Part shown: positions 43,501-51,724 of the stretch, in pieces
How the letters are laid out: every line of letters starts with the position of its first letter
Position numbering within the stretch: position 1 is the stretch's first letter
Source: Verrucomicrobiota bacterium
GTDB taxonomy: Bacteria; Verrucomicrobiota; Verrucomicrobiia; Opitutales; Opitutaceae
Direction: 5' to 3'
NCBI GenBank assembly: GCA_016721945.1
Contig: JADKHC010000007.1
Location: 62,001 to 126,000, forward strand
Length of the DNA: 64,000 nucleotides
The notes under the pieces: generated by a model
The model's input: the letters and a program-made list of their open reading frames with translations, nothing else
Database searches by the model: none
What the model was told of the DNA's origin: nothing
Made by a program: the position numbers and the translations under genes

Positions 43501-44613
43501 GTCTACGTCTCCGACAGCACCAACAGCATTATCCAAAAAATCTCCGCTAACGGTGCAGTGTCGCTCGTCGCCGGTGCCTATCGCGTACCGGATTCCCTCG
43601 ACGGCTCTGGTGCGAACGCCCGTTTCCGCAATCCCTCCGGCCTCGCCCTCGATACCGCAGGCAATCTCTTCGTCGCCGACACGGGCAACTCGACTATTCG
43701 TAAGATCGTCATCGCGTCCGGTGAGGTTTCTACCGTAGCTGGTTCGGCCTCCGCAGGCTTCGCTTCGCCTGCCGATATCAGTGTGGGCGCCTCTGGCGAC
43801 CTTTTCGTGGCCGATACCGGAAATCACACCTTGCGTAAGATCTCCGCTAGCACCGTGACGACACTGGCTGGTTCGGCAGGCGACCTCGGTACCTCAGATG
43901 GCTCCGCAGCGACGGCCCGCTTCAATAGCCCCGCAGGCATCGCAGTTTCCACCGGCGGCAACATCGTCGTCGCCGACACCATCAACGACACGATCCGCGC
44001 TTTCGACGGCACCACGGTCACCACCCTCGCGGGAACTTACGGCATCGCCGGCACTGCGAATGGCCCGGGCAGCACAGCACTGTTCTCCGGCCCCACCGGT
44101 ATCGCGGCCGATGCTTCAGGCAATCTCTACGTCGCGGATACACAGAATTCTACCGTCCGGAAAATCTCCAGCAGCGGCACGGTCTCGACTGTTGCTGGCT
44201 TGCCCGGCGTGGCCGGTTTGAAGGACGGCATTGGCGACAACGCCTGGCTCAATAAGCCCCGCGACGTCGCTCTCGATTCTGCAGGCACCCACCTCTACGT
44301 CGCCGACACCGGCAACGCCTCGATTCGCAAAATCGACCTCGTCACGGGCAATGTCTCCACGCTCGTGCTCACCTCGGCAGCAAGTAGCTCTTCATCATCC
44401 TCTGGGAGTAGTTCGAGTTCCTCTTCGTCGTCCTCCAGCGGCAGTTCAAGTTCGTCATCAAGCAGCTCCTCTTCATCGAGCTCGTCGTCGTCAAGCAGTT
44501 CGGGTGCTCCGGCCACAGGCGGTGGCGGCGGTGGTGCGTGCAGCATCCCGGCCCTAGCCGCGTTTCTCGCGTTGGCTGTATCCAAAAACCTAGCACGCCG
44601 CCGATCGGCCTGA
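40528..44613 (+). CDS. Giant secreted beta-helix/NHL-repeat protein with surface-anchor tail
   Basis: 1361 aa. Layout: signal peptide (about 1-30); putative-Ig domain (about 32-112) with ASGLPAGWTIDTINGVVLG; a region to about 330; a right-handed beta-helix resembling pectate-lyase type domains (about 335-870: AGADDAARMAAAFAALPAAG then INLPGRTISLSSSIVLPAKC); a second Ig-like domain (about 885-975); six NHL-type repeats with VADTGNSTIRKI-like cores (about 980-1280); a poly-Ser linker of about 40 residues; then six Gly, Cys, a hydrophobic stretch and a terminal RRR. The end is like GlyGly/Synerg-type CTERM sorting tails. It is secreted and probably surface-held. It opens the array of paralogous lipoproteins and is 26 bp ahead of the next. 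Enzyme activity is unknown. Confidence 0.85.
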   Translation: MFTRIRPVVSGLSFCLGLALLATPAVLLAAPTITSSATLTVNQGIAIAYQITASGSPTSYAASGLPAGWTIDTINGVVLGQVAKSAVTGSTITFNVTATDATGSSTPRAVTCTVAAQLALSQQYRVGSIDTTAPVPFWVSQPVLPDDTVLVTGGRIQASSFAQLATVANGPAGTPSLPTLSAFSPTTWGSVTPATATSRSAHVGIPANWSTGIYALRLVNGANAGPAVLVNAPDAWYAMGENGCEASPGKMLYVAGHCLSYTGNTSTIALVQNGTQVATMTATVLTKDQRGWGYGLTATMPSVPYGIYEVWVHNGFGGANGWSKVTDPLSVIPAFTWPSAMVDFDAMAGADDAARMAAAFAALPAAGGTINLPGRTISLSSSIVLPAKCRLKGQGRAATTLSFAGSCTSPLINSSKAPAGITGQDTFALEDLKIYAPVEFTDIAIQRAYQYGAYAPGWLKRVHVALDGHSVNGLTATSVWLRQTANFAIEDCLFETSTGVEAADGVFGLRLVNSTMSWRINALYLYGHTSHVVVDNCTFKLRGVISSTLPNPNAGVWFTCFRSGSGSVGGQYCKNVLLSNSTTTREYLNYDLPAWVCFTSDGTNSIYFGQFTANGTSITLPSPTKSMASATTPALYDWTGCRASILDGTGAGQHRTIISGAIPGSTSLQIDRPWDVAPDASSVIEIGAQLGNTLLINNDWSHVRLIQHYFVGVNNTVAGGTLGDAGGQLTTCIAMAGYHYDGYFPSSQLQFLSINNPHGKVNYGFAGVDVSHYENTEPRPVSETAYVVRDMRVSGTGLVEGKTESGYYNKSTTPFTEVHMPVRDVLFERFPGQIVKKNFDDYGGSLAARLINAATLPLTTAVRLPDTAYPAPTPTSLPSTSTLLPANSAVTSGHSVTYGIDAVGSPAPALQWQVSTDGGITWNNLANGSIYSGVTTDTLTIANASSTLNGNKYRYVLTNTAGTVAGSPTTLNVAAALLANPLSLVVDADGNVYVSDSTNSIIQKISANGAVSLVAGAYRVPDSLDGSGANARFRNPSGLALDTAGNLFVADTGNSTIRKIVIASGEVSTVAGSASAGFASPADISVGASGDLFVADTGNHTLRKISASTVTTLAGSAGDLGTSDGSAATARFNSPAGIAVSTGGNIVVADTINDTIRAFDGTTVTTLAGTYGIAGTANGPGSTALFSGPTGIAADASGNLYVADTQNSTVRKISSSGTVSTVAGLPGVAGLKDGIGDNAWLNKPRDVALDSAGTHLYVADTGNASIRKIDLVTGNVSTLVLTSAASSSSSSSGSSSSSSSSSSSGSSSSSSSSSSSSSSSSSSSSGAPATGGGGGGACSIPALAAFLALAVSKNLARRRSA

Positions 44614-44639
44614 GCAAAAGTCCCGAGCACAACTTTTCC

Positions 44640-47231
44640 ATGCGACCCAAGAGAATCATTCCGCCGATATTATTAACACTCCTGCTCTGCGGCCTCACCG
44701 CCTGCGGCGGAGGCGGCAGCAAATCCGCGCCAGCGCCCACCACGCCAACGCCTCCGACAACTCCAACCACGCCGACCACCCCTACGCCGCCCGTCACACC
44801 CCCGGTTACGCCGCCCGTGACGCCCCCGGCGAAGATCTACGGCGCTGAGTTCACCGTTAGCCCCACTGGCATCGATAGCAATCCGGGCACCGCAGCTGAA
44901 CCTTTTAAGTCCCTCGAAAAGGCCCGCGATGCGGCGCGCGCCGTCATTGCGAAGGGCATGCCCGCTGGTGGCATCGCCATCTGGCTCAAGGGTGGCGTTT
45001 ATGAGCGCACAGCCACTCTGGAGCTTGGCCCCCTCGACTCGGGCACCAGCGCGACCCAGGCCGTCGACTGGCGTGCGGTGCCGGGCGAGACCGTGCGCAT
45101 CAGCGGCGGCCGCAAACTCGATGCTTCGAAATTCGTCAAGGTCGCCAGCTCGTCCCCGGTCTGGAGCCGCCTCGATGCCTCCGCCCAGGGTAATGTGGTT
45201 CAGATCGATCTGAAGGCTCAGGGAATCACCGATTTTGGTACACTCAGGCAGCGTGGTTTTGGTAAAACCGAACGGGCTGCGTTGGAACTGTTCGTCGATG
45301 CATTACCCATGTGGCTGGCGCGTTATCCCGACGTGGATGCCCATGAGCCGAACCAATCAATAGTAGGTAATGAATTTACCCTCTACGGCACCGTCAGTCC
45401 TGCTGTGGCTGGCGTCTACACGAAATACAAAGTCGAGGACGGCGTTTCCGCGTACAAGCGCACCTTTGGCAGCCAAGAGTTCACGCTGCACCGCACCATC
45501 GCCAAGGATGTGACGACCGGTGAGGCAGGTTGGAGATGGTATCTCAACACGGCCGCCTCCCAGTCTGAAGCCGTCTGGTGGAGCGATATCAAGGCGGCGG
45601 ATGACCTGCCCCGGCATTTCTACGGAAACAACAAAACTACCGGTACGCTCACGGGCGTAAATCCGGCCAGTCCGTTTCATGGCTATCTCAATACCGCCGT
45701 CCCTATAAGCGCCGCCTCCTTCACCTATGCCGGCGATCGTCCATCCCGCTGGGCGAGTGCGCCCGATCCCTGGGTCGACGGATTCTGGTCGAGCGAATGG
45801 GAGGAGCAACACTACCCAGTTACCATCGACACCGCTTCGAGACGGATCACGCTGCAAGGCGCTCCGGCCGGCTTCACCATCCAACCGCACCAAGCGTGGT
45901 TTGCCTACAACCTGCTGGAAGAGATTACCCAACCCGGGGAATGGTATCTGGATCGCGCCAGTGGGATTTTGTATCTCTGGCCGACGGCGGGCTTTGGCGC
46001 CTCATCCGACGTCATCGTTTCCATCTTGGAGACTCCGATCATCAAACTCGCAAAAGTGGATTTCTTAACTTTTCGCGATCTCACGCTCGAGGCTGCGCGG
46101 CATCTCCTGATCGAATCGCGCGGAGGCAGATATATCACTGCCGACAGTCTGACGCTGCGCAACTCTGGCGGCGGTGCGATCGATGTACGGGATTTCTGGA
46201 GTGTCCAGGTAAGCGAACGTCGGGACAGCACGGAGACCCGCCTGAGTCGCTGTGTGATCGTCAACTGCGGCCACACCGCAGTGTGGCTCATCGGTGGCGA
46301 TCGCAAAACACTCACGCCCTCCAATAACACGATTGAGAATTGCGACATCAGTTACTTCGGCCGTTTCCAAGCCAGCGGTATTATGGGCATCAACGTCGAA
46401 GGTTGCGGTGCGATTATTCGCCACAATCGCATTCATCACGCTCCGGATCGCGCCATTAACTACGGAGGCAACGACCACCTGATTGAGTTCAACGAACTCG
46501 ACCATCTCTGCCTTCTCTGCGCCGATGCTGCGGCTATCTACACCGGCAGCTGGAGCACGCGTGGCTGCAAGGTGAAGAACAACTTCATTCACCACGTCCG
46601 CTCGTCCATCAACGGTTCCCAAACTCACGGCCTCTATGTCGACGAGTGCGGCGAAGGGGCTTGGTCCGAGGGGAACGTCTTCTACGAACTCGGCGGTGCC
46701 GCCCACAAGTACGGTGGCCGCGACAATGTCGCCATCAACAACCTCATCGTGAAATGCGGCTCCAGTCTTTGGCTCGACGATTGGGGTTTGAACCGTGCCA
46801 ACCCCGTCCTGCCAGCAGGAGACCCGAATCAGAAACCGAACTACGCCGAATATCTAACCCATCCGGTGACGGGACTGCTCGCACTCGGTTACCAACAGTC
46901 GCTGTGGGCATCGCGCTATCCAGAGGCCGCCGTGATCCCGAACACCTGGGCCGCCCTCATCGCCGATCCCGACACATGGCTCACGCCGCGCAACTGCACC
47001 TTCGCGCGTAACGTGATCTGGCAGGAAGCCCCCGGCTACATCTTCCGTTTCGACAAGGCCAAGAAGTACCTCAACAACGGCGACAAGCTGGAAACTCTCA
47101 ACCTCCGCGGACAGGACCCGCTCTTCACTGACGAGGCGAACCTAAACCTCCTGCTAAAGCCAAACTCGCCCGCATTTCTCATCCCCGGTTTCAAGGACAT
47201 CCCCTTCGACGAGATCGGCGTTCAGCCATAA
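44640..47231 (+). CDS. Beta-helix lipoprotein 1 (GH141-like)
   Basis: 863 aa. Lipoprotein signal with lipobox LTAC, lipidated Cys22, then GGGG and a Pro/Thr linker to about 60. The common domain follows: YGAEFTVSPTGIDSNPGT, a LEKARDAARAVIAKG helix, WLKGGVYERTATLELG and GETVRISGGR. A mid-part carries EEITQPGEWYLDRASGILY, and then beta-helix coils with NRIHHAPDRAINYGGND, DAAAIYTGSWSTRG and GLYVDECGEG. The end is DPLFTDEANLNLLLKPNSPA and PFDEIGVQP. The Asp of DAAAIY and the Asp-Glu of YVDE are conserved in position with the paralogues and are catalytic candidates; DWGARG is SWSTRG here. Family likeness to GH141 is inferred. Probable outer-membrane, glycan-directed enzyme. Confidence 0.85.
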   Translation: MRPKRIIPPILLTLLLCGLTACGGGGSKSAPAPTTPTPPTTPTTPTTPTPPVTPPVTPPVTPPAKIYGAEFTVSPTGIDSNPGTAAEPFKSLEKARDAARAVIAKGMPAGGIAIWLKGGVYERTATLELGPLDSGTSATQAVDWRAVPGETVRISGGRKLDASKFVKVASSSPVWSRLDASAQGNVVQIDLKAQGITDFGTLRQRGFGKTERAALELFVDALPMWLARYPDVDAHEPNQSIVGNEFTLYGTVSPAVAGVYTKYKVEDGVSAYKRTFGSQEFTLHRTIAKDVTTGEAGWRWYLNTAASQSEAVWWSDIKAADDLPRHFYGNNKTTGTLTGVNPASPFHGYLNTAVPISAASFTYAGDRPSRWASAPDPWVDGFWSSEWEEQHYPVTIDTASRRITLQGAPAGFTIQPHQAWFAYNLLEEITQPGEWYLDRASGILYLWPTAGFGASSDVIVSILETPIIKLAKVDFLTFRDLTLEAARHLLIESRGGRYITADSLTLRNSGGGAIDVRDFWSVQVSERRDSTETRLSRCVIVNCGHTAVWLIGGDRKTLTPSNNTIENCDISYFGRFQASGIMGINVEGCGAIIRHNRIHHAPDRAINYGGNDHLIEFNELDHLCLLCADAAAIYTGSWSTRGCKVKNNFIHHVRSSINGSQTHGLYVDECGEGAWSEGNVFYELGGAAHKYGGRDNVAINNLIVKCGSSLWLDDWGLNRANPVLPAGDPNQKPNYAEYLTHPVTGLLALGYQQSLWASRYPEAAVIPNTWAALIADPDTWLTPRNCTFARNVIWQEAPGYIFRFDKAKKYLNNGDKLETLNLRGQDPLFTDEANLNLLLKPNSPAFLIPGFKDIPFDEIGVQP

Positions 47232-47247
47232 CTAACAACCATCGACC

Positions 47248-49845
47248 ATGCCCGCCGTTCGTCTGCCATTTTGCAGGAGCCCGTTGTCCCTAACGGGCTG
47301 GTTCGTAAAGTGCATCGCTCAAGCCCGATGTGGACATCGGGCTCCACCTCGGCATACCGCTTTGCGCGGCCTTTTTGCCGCAGCCCTGCTCTGCGGCCTC
47401 ACCGCCTGCGGCGGTGGTGGCAGCAAATCCGCACAAGCACCAACGCCCACCACGCCAACGCCGCCGACACCTCCAATCCCGCCGATCACCCCAACTCCGC
47501 CTGCTCGCGTTTACGGTGCCGAGTTCACCGTCAGTCCTACGGGCGATGACAAAAATCCTGGCACCACGGCCGCGCCTTTCAAAACATTGGAAAAAGCCCG
47601 TGACGCCGTACGCGCCGCTATCGCCAAAGGCGTGCCTGCCGGTGGCATCGCCGTGTGGTTGCGTGGTGGCGTCTATGAGCGCAGTTCCACCATGGATCTC
47701 AATACGAGCGATTCAGGGGCCTCGGCGGCGGATTCAGTCGACTGGCGCGGTTACCCTGGCGAGGAAGCGCGCATTGTTGGGGGGCGTCGGCTGTCGCCCT
47801 CGTTTTTCACATTGGTCACGAGCGCCTCGCCCATCTGGAGCCGACTCGATGCTTCTGCGCAGGGCAGGGTGGTGCAGATTGATCTGAGGGCACAAGGGAT
47901 CACCGATTTCGGAGTCCTGAAACAACGCGGCTTTGCATCGAGCATAGGGGCGGCTTTGGAACTGTTTATCGATGCCCAACCGATGACGTTGGCGCGCTGG
48001 CCCGATGTCGATGAGTCGGCGTTACTCCAGGATCCGACGGATAGTTCTATTGAGCTGTTCGGTACCACGAACCCCGATGTCGGCGGTACGTACACAAAAG
48101 TGGGTGTCGCGGACGAGGTTCCTTATTTCCAGCGAAACGCACTCGTGGGCGGGCTGCCCTATTATCTGCGTCGTATGACTTGGGTGGATAACGGCAACCG
48201 TGGAAGGGCCTGGTTCGTTACCACGAATTTGACCGGCTGGCCCAAGGATACGAATGCCTGGTGGTCGACGGGCGCGGAGCTGGGCCTCTTTCACCCGGAT
48301 AACGTCCATGCGACCGCCGGTGCGGTTACCGCGTTGAATCCTGCTCGTCTGAATCACGGCTACGCTCACACGGCAGACCCGGTCTCGGCTGTCAGTTTCA
48401 CCTACGTGGGTGATCGACCGTCGCGCTGGACCCAAGCGACGGACCTCTGGGTCGATGGTTATTGGAGCGAACCTTGGGCCCAATTCCATTTGCCCGTCGC
48501 CACCATCGACCAAGCGAACCACCGGCTGACGCTGCTCAACGCGCCATATTCCTACGGTCTCAAAGCCGACCGGCCTTGGTACGCCTACAACTTGCTCGAA
48601 GAAATCACCCAGCCCGGCGAGTGGTATCTGGACCGAACCAGCGGCTTGCTCTATTTGTGGCCTCCGGATAGTTTCGGTGCCAGCTCGGATGTCGTCGTTT
48701 CCCTGCAAGAAAACGCCCTCTTCGCGTTGCACGGGACCACAAATTTTTCATTTCAAGATCTTACGTTTGAAGCCACTCGCGGCAGTCTCCTCAATATCTC
48801 GGGCGGAAAAAATGTCACGCTCGCCAATCTCGTGCTGCGCAATTCTGGGAGCACGATGGTCTCGGTGGCAGGGGAGTCCTGTCTCGTCAGCCGTTGTCTC
48901 CTCACCGGTGCCGGCGGGACTGCCATTCTGCTTACTGGTGGCGACCGCAAGAGCCTGACTGCCGGAAATATCCGGATGGAAGACTGCGAGGTTAGTGACT
49001 TCGCTCGGTTCGTTCGCAGCGGACAGACGGGCGTCAAAATTCGGGGCTGTGGCAACATCCTGCGCAATTCCTATATCCACGATACGGCGCAGTCGGCCAT
49101 CGATTTTGGCGGCAACAACCACCTGATAGAACTTAACGAAATTCACGACGTCGACAAGATCACCGCAGATGCCGGCGCGATCTATTCAGGCCGCGATTGG
49201 GGCGCCCGGGGCAATATCGTGCGCCACAATTTCATTCACGGGCTCCATTCCATCTTCGGCTCCGACCTCAACGGCATCTATCTGGATGACTGCGTGAGCG
49301 GCATCCGCGTCGAAGGTAATGTCATCTACGACGTCGCGGGAGCGGCGATCAAGGTTGGCGGCGGGCGCGACAATATTCTCGTGAACAACCTGCTCATCAA
49401 GTGCGGCCGAGCGCTCTATGCCGACAGCCGCGCCTTCGAGTGGTACACGACCAAAGGTTTTCCCAACAACATCCCGGGCAATAGCTGGAACCTGCTCGAA
49501 AAATTAGAGCAGCTCGGCTACCAACAGCCGCCGTGGGCCTCGCGCTTTCCGGAATGCGCCGCCATTCCAAATAACTGGGCCATCATCACTGACCCCGCGA
49601 ATACCTGGCTCTATCCCGAGGGCTCCGTCTTCTCGCGGAATTTTGGGTGGGGCAATTTCCGGTGGACCCAAATCACCACAGGCACCTTTGGTCACTACAA
49701 GGAAGTAGCCAAAAACGTCGAGGACCAAGACCCGCTCTTCACCGACGAGGCAACCCTAAACCTTCTGCTAAAGCCAAATTCGCCCGCGTTTCTCATTCCC
49801 GGCTTCGAGGACATTCCCTTCGACGAAATCGGCGTTCGAAAATAA
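47248..49845 (+). CDS. Beta-helix lipoprotein 2 (GH141-like), repeat-derived N-terminus
   Basis: 865 aa. From ATG 47248 the first 35 residues (MPAVRLPFCRSP and the following SLTGWFVKCIAQARCGHRAP) come from an embedded miniature repeat (47276-47348), before a normal h-region and lipobox with Cys54 (LLCGLTAC). A TTG at about residue 39 could be an alternative start giving a very short signal. The mature protein follows the common layout: YGAEFTVSPTGDDKNPGT, GGIAVWLRGGVYERSST, LEEITQPGEWYLDRTSGLLY, the invariant DAGAIYSGRDWGARG, GIYLDDCVSG, GYQQPPWASRFPECAAIP, and DPLFTDEATLNLLLKPNSPA. Intact frame. It is 16 bp after the previous gene. Confidence 0.85.
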   Translation: MPAVRLPFCRSPLSLTGWFVKCIAQARCGHRAPPRHTALRGLFAAALLCGLTACGGGGSKSAQAPTPTTPTPPTPPIPPITPTPPARVYGAEFTVSPTGDDKNPGTTAAPFKTLEKARDAVRAAIAKGVPAGGIAVWLRGGVYERSSTMDLNTSDSGASAADSVDWRGYPGEEARIVGGRRLSPSFFTLVTSASPIWSRLDASAQGRVVQIDLRAQGITDFGVLKQRGFASSIGAALELFIDAQPMTLARWPDVDESALLQDPTDSSIELFGTTNPDVGGTYTKVGVADEVPYFQRNALVGGLPYYLRRMTWVDNGNRGRAWFVTTNLTGWPKDTNAWWSTGAELGLFHPDNVHATAGAVTALNPARLNHGYAHTADPVSAVSFTYVGDRPSRWTQATDLWVDGYWSEPWAQFHLPVATIDQANHRLTLLNAPYSYGLKADRPWYAYNLLEEITQPGEWYLDRTSGLLYLWPPDSFGASSDVVVSLQENALFALHGTTNFSFQDLTFEATRGSLLNISGGKNVTLANLVLRNSGSTMVSVAGESCLVSRCLLTGAGGTAILLTGGDRKSLTAGNIRMEDCEVSDFARFVRSGQTGVKIRGCGNILRNSYIHDTAQSAIDFGGNNHLIELNEIHDVDKITADAGAIYSGRDWGARGNIVRHNFIHGLHSIFGSDLNGIYLDDCVSGIRVEGNVIYDVAGAAIKVGGGRDNILVNNLLIKCGRALYADSRAFEWYTTKGFPNNIPGNSWNLLEKLEQLGYQQPPWASRFPECAAIPNNWAIITDPANTWLYPEGSVFSRNFGWGNFRWTQITTGTFGHYKEVAKNVEDQDPLFTDEATLNLLLKPNSPAFLIPGFEDIPFDEIGVRK
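47276..47348 (+). repeat. Embedded miniature repeat in the signal-peptide region
   Basis: GGAGCCCGTTGTCCCTAACGGGCT followed by CAAGCCCGATGTGGACATCGGGCTCCACC: the internal hairpins of copy C without the terminal repeats. It reads in frame as SPLSLTGWFVKCIAQARCGH then RAPP. Confidence 0.8.
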
Positions 49846-49865
49846 ACAATTATCAAAATCCATTT

Positions 49866-51611
49866 ATGACCAACTATATAACATCCCTAACTCTACGAAC
49901 GTCCGCTCTGCGCGGCCTTTATGCCGCGATCCTGCTCTGTGGCCTGACCGCCTGTGGTGGCGGCGGCAGCGGCTCAGGGCAGGCGACGACGCCAACGCCG
50001 CCGATCACGCCGGTTCCCCCAACCGTCCCCGTCAGTGTCTTGAAGGTCTCGTACCCGACACTGCCGGTTTTGGTGGTCGGAAAAGCGATGGCAGATTTGC
50101 TTCCCACGCTCGAAAACCCCGATGCTAGTTCCACCCCTAGTTACTCATTGGCCAGCGGCTCTCTGCCGAACGGTTTGGCCCTGAATAGTTCAACCGGCGC
50201 AATCGCTGGAACGCCGATCCAGTTCGCAGGCTTCAGCGTCGAAGTAAAAGCAACCAGCGGCTCGAAAACAGCCACCGCTTCACTGACAGGAAATGTGACT
50301 TCTCCGTTGGGGATCGAGAATGTCATCGCGGTCCCCAGCGTGGATGCGTTTCGCGTAACAAGCCCGACTGCGAGCTACTACGTGGATTCGGTGAAGGGGA
50401 GTGACAATGCCGATGGCAAAACCCCCACCACGCCGTGGCAAAATCTGGCCAAAATCAACGCCCTTACTCTACAGCCTGGCAATGTTGTTAACCTAGCTCG
50501 TGGTTCGGTCTGGAATAAACAAATCAAGCTCAAGAACGCGGGGACCGCTGCCGCTCCCATCGTGGTGCAGGCGTATGGTTCGGGCGAGGCTCCCACTATT
50601 CAGCTCTTCACTGCTGATAATGACGGCACCAACGGCGTTCTTGTGACCGGAAGCTATATCCACGTCCTGGAGCTCCGGCTTTCCGACATCCACTGGTCCG
50701 CGATCCATCTCGACAAGAGCAGTCATCACGTAGTGGTGGCTGGCAACGAGATTTTTCGAAGCGGCATGGGCGTGGATTTGCTCGGCAAACACCAGCGCGC
50801 TCTGTCCAACTACATCCATGACATGACCATGGTGGTCGACACCGGTGATGCGAACACGGCGTGGGGCGCGAACGGCATCGGCTTTCAAGGCGAGGATTTG
50901 GAAATAGCCTACAACCGCTTCGTCAATTGCCGGGCCCAGTGCAAAAACTTCGGAGGTTGGGATGGTGGCGCCATCGAGTACTTCGGTTACGAGGGTAGTG
51001 TCGGTTGGAATCAGATTACCAGCGACGTTCGGATTCATCACAACTTCCTGGATATGTGTGATGGTTTTCTGGAAGCCAACGGCCGCATTAAGGGCCTGGT
51101 TATCGCCTACAACCTCTTCATCAATATTCCCTCTGGCGTCTTTCTGTTCCACATGCTGACGAACACGGAAAACGGTGTTGCGATCAAAAATACTTACGAA
51201 GCACGTATGGAAAACAATACCTTGATCGGGGCCTTTACTGCCTTCTCTTTCTGGAATCCGAACAGTTACGTTACCGGTGGCAATAGTTTCGTTGTACGAA
51301 ACAATATCGCTGTCACACAAAGCCACGTAGGCTGGGATCTCGCCTGCGCTGGCACTGACCTGGTTCACGACCACAACCTGTTTAATTTCCTCGCCGGAGG
51401 AAGTCTCGGTTTCAGTCAGCATCTCTGGACGCTTGCGGGCTCAGAACAAGTCGCTGCCCCGGGATTTGTCGATAGCGACTTGAAAGACTATCGGTTAAAC
51501 GCCACAAGCGTCGGGTTGAAAGGGGGCTATCCGACCAGCTTCACCGCCGATCTCCTTGGCAACCGCATCCCGGCCAACACCGCACCTGATCTCGGTGCGT
51601 ACCAGCGCTGA
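49866..51611 (+). CDS. Ig-like plus beta-helix lipoprotein A
   Basis: 581 aa, shorter and different from its neighbours. Signal with Cys30 (LLCGLTAC), Gly/Thr/Pro linker; a putative-Ig (He_PIG) domain with SYSLASGSLPNGLALNSSTG and TPIQFAGFSVEVKA; then a right-handed beta-helix starting YYVDSVKGSDNADGKTPTTP (about residue 160) with WQNLAKINALTLQPGNVVNL, GGAIEYFGYEGSVGWNQI, IHHNFLDMCDGFLE and an ending APDLGAYQR. ATG 49866 is used; the long frame open to 49647 overlaps the previous gene. The only close relative here is the interrupted gene at 54384. Probably binds or cleaves a polysaccharide. Confidence 0.82.
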   Translation: MTNYITSLTLRTSALRGLYAAILLCGLTACGGGGSGSGQATTPTPPITPVPPTVPVSVLKVSYPTLPVLVVGKAMADLLPTLENPDASSTPSYSLASGSLPNGLALNSSTGAIAGTPIQFAGFSVEVKATSGSKTATASLTGNVTSPLGIENVIAVPSVDAFRVTSPTASYYVDSVKGSDNADGKTPTTPWQNLAKINALTLQPGNVVNLARGSVWNKQIKLKNAGTAAAPIVVQAYGSGEAPTIQLFTADNDGTNGVLVTGSYIHVLELRLSDIHWSAIHLDKSSHHVVVAGNEIFRSGMGVDLLGKHQRALSNYIHDMTMVVDTGDANTAWGANGIGFQGEDLEIAYNRFVNCRAQCKNFGGWDGGAIEYFGYEGSVGWNQITSDVRIHHNFLDMCDGFLEANGRIKGLVIAYNLFINIPSGVFLFHMLTNTENGVAIKNTYEARMENNTLIGAFTAFSFWNPNSYVTGGNSFVVRNNIAVTQSHVGWDLACAGTDLVHDHNLFNFLAGGSLGFSQHLWTLAGSEQVAAPGFVDSDLKDYRLNATSVGLKGGYPTSFTADLLGNRIPANTAPDLGAYQR

Positions 51612-51724
51612 TAAATATCGTCGAACCAAGTATAGACGATAGCTAGCGGTTCGTTAACAACCAGGATTTGAGGCTAAATAAGATGTAGACAGTCAACGCG
51701 CCCTTTCCAGCCCGTATATATCTC

